This document shows positions 52,593-64,000 of a stretch of DNA of 64,000 bases, piece after piece; position 1 is the first letter of the stretch; each line of letters starts with the position of its first letter. The notes below the pieces were generated by a model. That model saw only the letters and a program-made list of their open reading frames with translations, made no database searches and was not told the origin of the DNA. Made by a program: the position numbers and the translations under genes. Source of the stretch: Edolisoma coerulescens (taxonomy: Eukaryota > Chordata > Aves > Passeriformes > Campephagidae); NCBI GenBank assembly GCA_013397115.1, contig VWZW01004141.1:1860001-1924000 (forward strand). Direction: 5' to 3'.

Positions 52593-55500
52593 AATGTAAA
52601 GCAAATGGCTTAGTACAGTTCATCATTCATCCAATGCCCAGCTTCAGATCTTGCACGTCCTTGGGTGGCATCGCGTTGCCTGTACACAAAGGAAAGAATT
52701 CCTCCCTATAAGCCTATTCATGGCATGGAGGGCAGGCGGCCCAGGCCCTGTCTGCCATCAGCATGACTGTGCTTGCTTGTAACCATGCTGCTCTCTGAAA
52801 TGCCCATGACCCTGACTGCTTCAGCAGCCTGAGTTTCAGAAAGGCCAATGCAAGCAGTGACGTGTTTAAAGTGCCTCCATCCTTTTCTCTCCTGCAATCA
52901 GCATAGCTGTATGTCTCCCAACAAGCAAAAAAGCAAACCAGCTGCAATCAAGGCCAATGGGGAAAAAGCTATAAGTAACCTTCTTCCCAGTGCTACAACC
53001 CAGCAGCTAAAATCATGCCATCTTTGTGAGAAGAAATTTGTAAAGAAAGGGGGAATGACTACAATATCAAGAAAGGATCTCTCCTAGTTCTCGTTTCTTT
53101 TTGCTCTCATCAAGTGGGTAGGAAGGAAACAGCCTTCTCAGCTGATTAAACTCCATTGCTACTATTCTCTCTTCCTCTCCACTCCCACCCTTTGTTTATG
53201 ACTGTTCCTTAACAAGCAAAGAAGAGTCTTGAAGGAACAATTATGATTTATGTATTAGACAGATAAATCTTAAATGACTGTCAGTTTCTATCCTGCCACA
53301 GAGCCACTGCCTCCTGGCAGCAATGCTGTAATTAAGTTGATAGCATTGAGTATTCTCTGAATTTCTGAGTTAAAGTAGTAGAGCACTGTATTTAAACCTT
53401 TCACCCCATTCGGATAATTTTAAAAATTCTGCTAATGGCTTGTTTAGGCTAATCCTCCTCAGAGCATTCCAAATTAAGAGAACCCAAAAGAACTAAAGAC
53501 ACCTAGTCTGGTTCTAGTCTTTCCCTGGTCCTAGTAAACCATGGCTCACACGGTCAAAGCAATGCCTTATCCCTCTGCACCTGTCACAAAGCCATTGCTA
53601 TCTTAAGAAAAATAGCATATAAAAAAAGCAGCAAACAAATAACCAGATTCATGAAAGGCAATTATGTGTCACGTTTCCAGACAGCCTGAAAACACCGAGG
53701 TGCCCAAATCCCACAGGAATGAACTCACTGTCAACTAAAAGCTAGGTAAAGGCTTTTTGCCTAAATGGTGACCCCCAGTGAAGCTGACAGCTACCATGCA
53801 GAATTTGAAGAGGAAGAAGATAATTTGCTCCTCTCATTTTCTTCTTCCATCAAATAAAGAAAACTAAGTCAAAAGCCTGCTGAGTTTACGTTTTTCCTTT
53901 ATCACTGTCAATATTTGATCTGGACAGTGTTGCCTCTTCAGACTCCTTATGCTTACTTTTATCTCTGTCTTTTAACATAAATGACGTGCACTCTACATTG
54001 CAGAGCAGATTCCTCCAGTATCTCAGATGCTGTTGGGAAAAAAAAGGATAAACAGCTCCTCGCTTAACTTCACACACGTGCCTATAATGATATGAATCTG
54101 CAATTCTAAATTATGACACACCCCCACTAAGGAATTAATTAAAACTAGAATTAACATTGTTCATTTTTTATAAAGGAGGAAACCAATAAAGCCAAAAATC
54201 TATACTCAAATATAACATATAAAACACATTTGATGTGATGGTAAAGACATGCTGTAATAAAGAAAATGGAGTTTTGCCCCTAATCCAGTTCTAATCTGCT
54301 GTTTAAACAACTTTCTTTGTATGCACTTTGAAGCTCATAGTAGTAACTTCCAAGATGCCCAATAACCGGCCATAGCACAGCTGGCTGTAGAGAAAAGAAT
54401 ATATAACGAAAAGAGATACTCAATCCAATAAACCAAGTAAAAAATTACAGATAGTTTTCCTGGATACAAACACACAGAGTTGAATGAAATCCAAATAATA
54501 ACATCTTGAAGCCAAATTGGGCAAGACTTGCTGCAGGTTGGCTGTATCTGCACCTGTTTTATTTCCCTACATGGAACAGAGAAAACAGGTAAAAAAAAAA
54601 TTCGTGCTTTCAGGGGAGGGAACGGAAAGAAGAAATCAAAACTTCCTACCCAATTACTTTTTACATGCTTGCTTAATGTTCAGCCCCAAATTCAGCTTAG
54701 CCAATGCTCAGAAACAGACATATCTTCAGGATTTTCCTCAGGTATGTTAGCCTTCTTTCTCCTTCCACACAGTCTTCCCAAGCTCTGCTCCTCACTGCTA
54801 CTACTCTCCAGAAAGTCCAAATACCTGGCTGCTGATGATAAAGGCTGCAGATGCAGTCAGTTCATGAGGAATACACAAATGTTGAACAGACTGTTCCCTC
54901 CTCCCTTGGGGCTCCCAATTGCCACTGAGGTTGACTATATAAATGCTCAAGCCATCACCAAACATTCCCACAAATGGAAATAAACACCTGATCCATCCAG
55001 AGAAGACTCCACTACCATATATGCTTGTTTGGAAGTGTATTTAAATTCAGTATTTTACTCTATCATCCCTCTCCCTTTATATTTTCTGGGATGCAGAGGT
55101 AAAACAATCTGGTCCACAAATCTATTTTGAAAGACTATAAATGATGCAGTTTCTTGATCCTATTGTTCATTATGCCAGGGAAAAAAAAATCTTTGCATAA
55201 ATCAGTAATTTTCTTTCTCCTTATTTGCCATGAGACAATAATACAGATTATGACTACTGAGAGAGCAGTGCCAGAACAATTTGAGGAGAGTAGTATCAAT
55301 TCTTTCAATGCTAAAGGTGCAAGGACTCGGCTGTATACATTTACTTGATCTTTTGAAGTCAACAATCTGTCTGTGGTTGAATTGTAAGAAAGAATGGCAT
55401 CTGAAAAAAGGTACACATGATCAACCAATCTGAGTTCAAGGAACACCATAAATGCTTTGAGATTAGCAGTCAGAAAAGCCTGCAGATTCTCTAGGACACT

Positions 55501-56149
55501 GGGTTATGATCAGGGAGAAGTGTCAGTACTTACAGATTGACTCGTGGAAGCACGACTAAAGCAGCTCTGTGTGGCATTGTTTGAGAGCCACTGACCCAGA
55601 AAGGCACTAAAGTAAAGCTGTACATAGCACTCCCAGTGCAGGCAGCACTCAGCCCTGTGCTCTGCTGCTGGAAGGGAAACACTGCGTGAAGCTCCACAAT
55701 TTCATAGTTCGCATGAACAGCTAAAGGAGCTTTTGTGCTTGCAATGAAATGAAAATTTCTGCTTACCTTCTTAATTTCCTTTCATATCTCAAGTTAAAAG
55801 CTCTCTGCTGCCATCCTTCTTTCTCTTCCCCTGTCTTATTCTATCCTTTCACAGTAATTCTGAGTCAATCAGATTAAATTCCCTGTGTTTTCATGCAAAC
55901 ATCTGACTTCCCTGGCTGCACTGGAACATCAGCAAAGCCCCCCCCTCCCACTCCTCTCTCATCCCAAGACATTGAGGCATGCACAGCTTTCCCTGAGCAT
56001 CATTTCGGAATAAGGCCACATTTGTGTTTTTAGGAGAGGCATCCAGCCAGCTGGAGGTTTCTTTATGGCTTCACTAAGTGAAAAGCCTTTTAGAACTTGT
56101 AGACTGAGCCAAAACCTTGACCTACCGTGCCCTTGTGGGGCCAACAACA
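52593..56149. other. Noncoding DNA between CR1 copies
   Basis: No exon is recognised. The 151-residue open frame at 54528-54983 lacks any recognisable domain and is treated as chance. Confidence 0.6.
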
Positions 56150-56325
56150 TTCTTCCACCACTTGAGAGAAAAAGTACATGAACTGTCAGTTTGGACAACG
56201 CACTCAGGCACATGGTGGGATTCTTGGGGTGTCCTGCACAGGGCCAGGAGTTGGACTCGTTGATCCTGATGGGTCCCTTCCAACTCAGCATACTCTGCTA
56301 TTTTATGGTTCTATGATTCTATGCA
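56150..56325 (+). mobile_element. CR1 LINE 3' tail, third copy
   Basis: Carries TTTGGACAACGCACTCAGGC, GTGTCCTGCACAGGGCCAGG, GGGTCCCTTCCAACTCAGCA and a tail of TTCTATGATTCTATG units. It is the same style as the copy at 52395-52585. The left boundary is uncertain. Confidence 0.9.
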
Positions 56326-59300
56326 AAAATCATGTGACATGGCAAGTGAGTATTATCACTATATGATACTATCAGTGTTTCAGTAGATAAAACACAGCAG
56401 GGTCCTGTGCAGGGCAAATTTTTTTTTAGACTTTGAATCAACTCTGCTCCATTTTAAGGCAGGTAGAAAAAAGTATTCAAAAGCAGAAGATTCAGTTTGA
56501 GTTTTAGACCACATTCAAGTGTCAATGTGAGAATCTGATCAAATGCTTGTCAGAACCACTAGAAGTATTTCCACTGAATTCAACAAGCACAGGGTCAGGA
56601 TCTAAATTTTTGTTATGTCAGTATTTGTACATACATTTACAGATATAAACACCATGCTGTACACTATTATCATAATTTTTTTTTTGCATGGAACTGTCTA
56701 AGCATTACAGATGAATCATAGCAATGGGTTGGGTTTTTTTAATAATATTAAAAAATTCTTTCTCCTTTGGGACCCAGCCATAACCCATTCTTATCTCTGT
56801 AATAACATAGATTTTCATCTCACTAATCTTCTTCCATCCTCAATACAAAAAGAGAATTTGCAAAGTGGATGACTAACCAACCCCCTTTCAGTTAAGCATC
56901 ACTCTGCTTAGGTGTTTTGACACTCCTAAGCTATATTTTTCTACTCATTTTTTTGAAAATGCATGTTCCTTTTTGTTTCCACAGATTTACAATAGACAAA
57001 GTCAGAGACAATGCTCCATTTGAGTTACCTCATAAATCAGCAAAAACATCAGGGGAAACTGCCTTTTCCATCCTAGCAGTGCAAACAGAAATTGTACTTG
57101 TCCAGCCTTATTTAACAGACCATCTTGCTGGTGAACTGCATAACCCTCACACTATGTCCTGAACACATCCAGGCTCCCATGGACTGAGGCACCTGCAGGT
57201 TGTGAGGCTTTTCAAGGGAAACAGTTTTTTTTCTCGTTCCTTCCCTTCATCTTAACTACCAGTCTAACCTGAATCGTATAAAACCGAAGGAAAATAATTT
57301 CTCAAATGCCAACGCTCAAACCACTTTGTACTTCCAGCCACCATTTTCTCCTGGCGAAGGCTCTTCCATCTCACCCTCACCCAGACTCAAGTCTGACTCA
57401 ACTGTCAAAAGAAAAACAGAGCTGTTTAAATACAATAGCACTTAATCCTTCTGTCAACAGAATTGCAGAGCTCTCCCTAAAACAGGCTAAGTATAGTTTT
57501 TCTGATCTACAGTACAGCAAAACTGAGGAAGAGAACACAAGCCCAAACATTTACCATGTCAGCAGCAGAACTGGGTAGGTGAGGACACAGGAACAGAGTT
57601 CACAGGCTCTAACCATCACCTTTTTGCCTCTGGGACGCTATTTTGTGTCCAACCAGAGCATTCCCCTAATTTTCTGCCTCACATGGAACACAGGCCAGAC
57701 TGTGTGCTCTCTGAGGTTTCTGGCATAGGCCAGGGCTGGGACTGTGATGCTCTCAGGGTTGTATCTTCCAGGTGTCATCCTATATCACCACAAACATTAA
57801 ATATCCAACATTCAGTACAGGTCACCTCAAGCATTTACCAAACGGAAAAGGCAGATTTTGATGCAAAAAACAACTTCCCACTAAAAATCACAGTCCCTTC
57901 CTTTTTTTTCCCTAGCACTTTCTTTCCTATTCCAGCTCACCCTCAGTTTTAATATTTTCCCTACCAAAGAACATCCCACACTGATTCACAAAATCTAGAA
58001 AAAACTTTTTCAGCAACAAGAAGACTGATATCTTCTTACCTAGAAGAGCACAAGTAGTTCTAATAAAATCAGATTTTAGAGGTTATCAGAGCCATCTTTT
58101 CCCATTTTCAATGGCAGCTGGATGACAGTTTTCTGTCTCTTTTGCTGCCTTTCCTGTCTATCTCTGCAGGACTCAAACTAATAAGCTTCTCATTAATGAA
58201 ATGACTATGCCAAGGTACTGGCAGATGGTCCTGTGTTCCAAGCACATCTTTCCACTCCCTCCCTCCCAGAAGTCCTAATCTATACACAGTGTAATCGCCA
58301 CAAAAACATATGCTCCCTGACAGAAAGCTTCCCTCCCATTATCTCAGTACTCTAGGGGATTGCCCCTGAAACCTCAGCGACACAAAGCAACTCCCTTCCT
58401 ACTCAAGTCTCAGTTTCCTAAATGCCTGAATACACATTCACCAGGTCGTGGCTAAAGTACCTGTACAAGACTTAAAATCCATGCTAATCTCTCCACGATA
58501 CTGCCCATAGCCTAGTGCATTTCTAAGTGAAATGCACATACACGAATCAATACATTTAAAAAAATATATATATATATATAACTGATATTTCTTATGTGCA
58601 ACACTTTGTTACTGCTTTACTTACAGGTTCCTATAACAGTGCACGAGCCTTTCTCAAAGATGAAAAGCCATGAAGTGTAATTTATTATGTTGGTTACCAG
58701 TAAATCTCTTGAGCAACACTTTCACTTAAATGCTGAGTCAGTTACTAATTGGGTATCTCATATATCTTAAAATAATCTGTTTGTTTCATCTGCTGGCTCC
58801 CTCTTCCCCATCAATTTAATCAGATTAGTGTGATTGATGAATTCATTAATATAGTCATTGGATCCTGAGAGCAGAGCAACTTCTACAGATAAAGCTTCAG
58901 GAAGGAAGAGCAAGTATCTCCCTTTTGCACACACAGATAGCTATGAGCAGAGGAATAAATGAACACCCATCAGTTTCCCAGCTGTGGGAAGGGCTGCACA
59001 AAGGATATTTCTAGACACTTAGGATCACTGTGGCTGGCTCTGCTGGAGCTCCTCAGAGAAGACGAGGGATATGATGGGCACAGACAGGTCACCATAATGT
59101 GAAAGGGGTGTTTTAGCTCTCAAAATGAACTCTAAACCTTCTGAAAAATCATTTCTTTATAGAGAAAGAGAAAATTTTTATTATCAGTTCTTCTCTGCAT
59201 TTAATCCCAACAGTACTGAATAGCTTTTTCACACTGCAGATAGGGAAAAACCCCTAACAGAAAGCAGAAAAGCTTCCCTTTAATCCTTGCTTCCTCCTTT

Positions 59301-60379
59301 TCAACTTCAAGTTGGAAGTCTTCAAAGTAACACCTTTTCTCATACCTCCCAACACCTTAAGTCACTGATTGTCATAGGGAATAACTTCAGCTTAGTAACT
59401 CCAAAAATATCTACCTTACAAATGGTGAAAGAGTTAAAAAGCTTGTTAATTTTCAAGTGAAACAAAAACAAATAGGTCAAGGGTGGGCAGTAGTGGACAA
59501 TAAAAAAAAAAAGTAAGAAATATTCTTTAGCCAGAAGTAAAAATAAGATAATTATGCTTCTGTAGCTATTGTCATTCAAAAAATAAGAAAGCCAAAACAC
59601 TTTGATAGCACATTTCCCCAATCTTCCCGAACAGTAAAGAAAAGGAAAAAAGTAAAGAATTTGGCACTTACCAGGAAAAACAGTGACTACAAAAGAGCAT
59701 GCAAGAGCACTGCTCAGGTTCCCAGGAGCTGTGACTGCCTGGGGAAGATGATATAAATGACCTCCACCTGTGCTTACTAGACGCCTGAAACTGTATTCAC
59801 TCTGCCTCGAGCTGTAATTTCATATCTTTCTAAAAACATCATAAACCAGATGAAAAACATATGTCTCAAAAACATGGAAGACACCAAATTCCTAATGAGG
59901 AAATCTAGACTTTACCTTCTGCTGTCTGTCAGAACAACAACCAAGGTGACACTGAGCATCTGAGGATCAAAAAGGCTTTTGGTGAGCATTTGTTAAGTGA
60001 AGAATTTGGATGAGGATTACTTTGGGAGGACAGGCAGTCTGATAAACAGCAGCAAGCAAACAGGAAAGGCTACTTGTTGCAGGCAGAAATGCACAATAGA
60101 CTTCTAGAAACGAACTGAAACTAACCACATCACACATTAAAGCAATTTAATACAGTTACATGGCTTCACACATTTGGAAATGCATTTCTCCATTTTCAGT
60201 CGTGGAGAAGTGTGCTTATTCATGAAAACTGAAAGGAAATACATAGTAAACAGTTTTGAAAAATTCAAGAACAAAGTGTTAGAACGGAACATTTGATATG
60301 GCATTATCTTGCAAATGTCTCCAAATTCCTCTCTGGTCACTGTGTGGGCAGCACATTCCCAGGACAGAGAGCAGGGTAG
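56326..60379. other. Noncoding DNA
   Basis: No exon or RNA gene is recognised. It holds the TA microsatellite at 58564 and an A-run at 59502-59512. Confidence 0.6.
58564..58581. repeat. AT dinucleotide microsatellite
   Basis: Nine AT units in a row directly after a short A-run. Confidence 0.9.
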
Positions 60380-60870
60380 GCGGGAGAAAAGGGACTGTAA
60401 AGCTATTCATGAACAGAATTTCGTCGGTTCCCGCTGAGGTTCATTAGGGACGGAGTGGAGCTGTCGGAAGGAGGGAGGGGAAGGCTGTCTCCCTCGGGAA
60501 GCGCGGGCACAGGGAGCCGGCACCCGGAGCCCCACGCCTTGGGGAGGCCGTGCCAGGAGAGCGCAGCCCTCGCCACTCCCTGCCCACACAGAGCCCTTTG
60601 AGCGCTCTGCTCCGGCTGCTGGGCCGCTCCGCAATCTCTTTTGCATGTGCCATGCACAACCATTCAAGAGGAAGGTTAATCCATCACAATGGAGTTCTTA
60701 CAAAACAGGCAGCCCTTTCCCCATCCCCCGCATAAAGAAAAAATAAAAGTCTCATCGCCTGGACTTCCCCTGACCCCAGCAAAGCGCAGGGATGCAGGGA
60801 ACAGCTCCCCAGACCAGCTGAACTGAAGAGGACAGCGGAGACCCTGCACTCGCTGCTGTGCTGACAAACG
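60380..60870. promoter_or_regulatory. CpG-rich island, candidate promoter
   Basis: Roughly 20 CpGs fall between about 60380 and 60640 and another handful to 60870, against near absence in neighbouring kilobases. Words such as GGAAGCGCGGGCACAGGGAG and GCTGGGCCGCTCCGCAATC are typical of unmethylated vertebrate promoters. No TATA box is evident. On the minus strand a GTAAGA donor-like site lies at 60696-60701, with weak exon-side bases (TTTT). It could serve NDST2, 39 kb away, or a gene off the right edge. Overlapping open frames of 60-86 residues are by-products of GC content. Confidence 0.55.
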
Positions 60871-63749
60871 TGGCCTATGGGCACCCAGTGCCAGCAGAAT
60901 CAGGTCTCCACATATGTCATCACTGACCTTGCTGCTGCAAGCACCAAAGCCATCCTACATCTTCCTGCTACAGAAAACATCAGGAAATGCCCTAGCACAC
61001 GGCAAATTAATTTTGACTACTTAGGATGCTGGTAGAAATAGACATGCGGACTTCGCACTCTCTAGGAAAGGACTCTGCCCGGTATTTTGCTCTCAAGCAT
61101 CCTCTGCCAGCAGATCCTCCTCCTTTCCCCCATTGACCAGTACCATCTGTAGCACAGGGCAGCTCTATAACCAAGGCAACATGAGAAAGCAAGGCCTGTC
61201 TGGAGCTCTGAACACAAGGACAGATTTTGAAGCTGTGGTATGAAATAACATGCACTTGCTGACAAGAGGGTGATAAGCCCCAAGTATGTAGCAGACAGCT
61301 ACTAGTACAGACTGCCTACGGACAGAACAGCACTGAATAGTGCCCACAAGGTAGGAGCAAAGGAAAAGGGTGGGGGAAACACAGCTGGAGAATCTTGATA
61401 ACTGGTTTATTTTCACAGCCCATTGTTACTCCAGGTATCATTCACAGCAGAGGGGCGTGGAAATGACAGTCTGTGAAACAGCCCTGACCCCTTTCAAAAC
61501 ATTCTCTCTGTGAGAGACATAAGATGCATTCATACATGGTAGACTGCAAAAATGGTAAAAGTGAGTGTTTGGGGTCTTCTGAGTTCAGGGTTAATTTCTG
61601 TCCCATTTTTAGACCAGTAACATCTGGGGCCCAAGAGGCTGATGTAGGATGAAGAATGATATAAAAGAGAAAGAAAATTACTCTGCCAAGTAAGAAGAGA
61701 ATGACCTAACAAGCAGAACTGAAATGCAGTAGAATGACAGAAGTCAACAGGCTGTGATCACAGTGGGCTACAAACCAGAATACATCACACTAATGAGGTA
61801 GGAAAAGATTTGTCATATGCAGAGGATTACACAGAGTCTAATAAAAACATTTTCTACTAGGGGAAAAACAGAATCTAATTCATATGGAAACAACTTCCAT
61901 ATCATACAAATCATGGTAGAAAATACAGAACAGAAATTCAGAAAGAATGGCACATACCACTGACGCAAAGCAAGCTGTTTGATAAAATCATAATACTGGT
62001 GAACAGAAAATACAACTATTTGAACTAATCAAACATAACAGTAGGAAAGGATTTCAAAGATTTGAAGTAGCAAATGCTGTACTCTGAAGATACAAAAATG
62101 GTGGTGCAATGAGTTTTTGATTAATAAATCTGACTTCTGTAGCTTAAAAATTCCTTACATGAAGGATTTGGGCTTTTGTGCTGTATTCATGGAGCATCCA
62201 AAACAGCTAGCATCTGACCTGTGGAGGACTCTGTGCACTTTGGCAATACAAACAACCTGTAATCCAAACAGTAATTTCATATATATATGTATTCCTCTCA
62301 GAAGAATTGAATTATGTAGAGGAAACATGATGATATATTAAGCAAAGTACTAAACACTGAAAATTACAACCACTCGTACTTCTTGTTGAACAGGGTCATA
62401 AATAAATTACTAACTCAAAAAAAGAGGAAAAACTAGACACCTTAATGAAGGCACACTGTGTGCTTGATAAAAAGTGACAATAAAAATACCCATTAAGTTA
62501 TATTAAGATGCATAAGAAACTACGAGATGAGTAGTACAAGAACTAACATGTGCATTCCACTCTGAAGCACTGTTCAGTTCTCACCAGTAGATCCCAAAAG
62601 AACAGAAGAACACTGAAGTAATGGATTGAAATTGCTAATTGAGAAAAACAAAGAAAACCACCTAAAGTCTGCTGGGTTTTTGTTTGTTTTGTTTTCTAAA
62701 ATCCAACAAGAGGTTTAAGAAGCACATGAAAAAATCCTAAACAGTCAAGAGGAGAGGCTGGTCAGATTAAGAACTATTAATTTGGTTTCCTAATAAAAGA
62801 ACAAGGGAATACATAACGCAACTCAGGGGCAAAAATGTGCGTAATTTGAGATTATATAGTTACACATCATACTCAATTATCCTGTAGTGCTTACTGAGGC
62901 ATTACACTGATGTTTAGAAAATTATAAAATATTAATATTTGTAAATAGAATATTTGAATTAGAACAATAAACACCAATCAGAAAGCACAGAAACACTTCA
63001 ATTTCAAGGAAAAACATAACAGTAAACATCTAGGAGAAGTGTAATACAATAATTTTCTACAGAAGTTTTCTCTTAAACAGAGCTATTATTGACAAGGGAA
63101 AGACTTGGAATATTGATGGACATATGCTCTGATTCATGAAGGAAAATGGAAAAGACATACCAACAGCAGTTTCATGTGCAGAAAAAAATCATATAAATTA
63201 TATCACTGTAGCTAGAGTGATAAAAAGTCTTATGAAACGTGCCACAGAAAGGCAGAACAAAGAGCTTCTAGTTTAAGCTTAAGAAAAGAGACAATAGAAG
63301 GACATACAGTCAAAGCTGAAACAGAAGGTAAGGCAAGAGTAATCAACAATACTGGTCCAATCTTTTTAAAATCAAGGGGGTTTTGTAGGCATTTTGAGCA
63401 TTTCTAGAGATCTTTTAAATATGGTTTAGGGATTGAGACCCTTAAATATGAGGACAGACCACTGTTGGTCCTGAAGCAAATATGAGGAGAGAGAAAACAG
63501 AATTTTTGCTATGTGCCACATGCTGTTTACCAGTAGTGTGGGTGGCTGGTGTTACGCAGGAACAGCTTTAAAAAAAAAAAAGCCCCTGAAATACCACCAG
63601 CAAGAAAAGAAACATTCTAACCCTCTGCTCTCATGTTTTCATCTTTGCAACTATTTCAGCTTTATAAAGACACAGTGATCTTGCAGCTAGTTTATTCCAT
63701 TGCTGGTGGTTACTTTTCTCACCCAAAATGACGAAGTTGGCACCATGAC
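60871..63749. other. Noncoding, AT-rich DNA
   Basis: No exon, transposon tail or RNA gene is recognised. An A-run lies at 63570-63581. Confidence 0.6.
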
Positions 63750-64000
63750 TTGTGGTCTCAGGGTGCCTCAAGGGCTGGCTGCCCCAACAGAGAAAGAGTG
63801 GAGACCCCAGGGCAGCTACGGGCCACACGGACCACATCTGAACGTGGCGGGCAGAGCTGTGTGTTGGTGACAAGATCCACGACAATCCCAAGCAAGGACA
63901 GTGATGGAACAGGTGTAAGGGCCACCCGAGGGTTCAGTTCATAGCAAAAGGAGATGGAGCCAAGGACTGAACAAAACCACGGGGTCCATCCAGGAAACAA
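63750..64000. other. GC-richer patch at the right edge, unidentified
   Basis: An abrupt change to GC-richer sequence with several CpGs that runs off the window. The minus frame is open for 80 codons to the edge but resembles no known protein. It could be an old LTR piece or the start of a neighbouring gene's 3' region. Confidence 0.2.

Noticed and set aside
54528..54983. Plus-strand open frame of 151 codons
   Set aside because: No recognisable domain, compositionally random, and no flanking splice sites of quality.
60403..60667. Overlapping minus-strand open frames of 71-86 codons in the CpG island
   Set aside because: Three frames are open at once because the DNA is GC-rich; none resembles a protein.

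Overview
This is vertebrate nuclear DNA, most likely from a bird or a close sauropsid relative. The evidence is one split gene with GT-AG introns, decayed CR1 LINE tails of the type common in bird genomes, low repeat density, and no bacterial-style gene packing. I did not see any operon, CRISPR array, tRNA or rRNA. Species cannot be fixed from the sequence.

Left third (about 1-21.4 kb): the only gene I can support is NDST2, encoding heparan sulfate N-deacetylase/N-sulfotransferase 2. It lies on the minus strand, so it reads right to left. Ten coding exons were assembled, all with GT donors and AG acceptors and matching phases. They encode residues 1-767 of a protein that is about 883 residues in mammals; the last ~115 residues lie beyond the left edge. 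The protein begins with a type II membrane anchor, continues through the N-deacetylase domain and enters the sulfotransferase domain. The key metal-binding, PAPS-binding and catalytic residues all sit at a constant offset of five from mammalian NDST1 numbering. The start codon is secured by an in-frame stop six codons upstream, and a very strong splice acceptor 112 bases upstream shows that at least one further untranslated exon lies to the right.

Right two thirds (about 21.4-64 kb): no protein-coding exon is recognisable. The stretch holds simple repeats, three CR1 3' tails, all on the plus strand, between 51.6 and 56.3 kb, a few GC-rich patches that may be old repeat pieces, a polypurine tract, and one clear CpG-rich island at about 60.4-60.9 kb. 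That island is the best visible candidate for a promoter. It could be the distant NDST2 promoter, which would give a first intron of about 39 kb, or the promoter of a gene lying off the right edge.

No novel multi-gene system is visible. The points most worth checking are where NDST2 transcription starts, the tandem acceptor of coding exon 3, and the absence of CAMK2G, which sits next to NDST2 in mammals.
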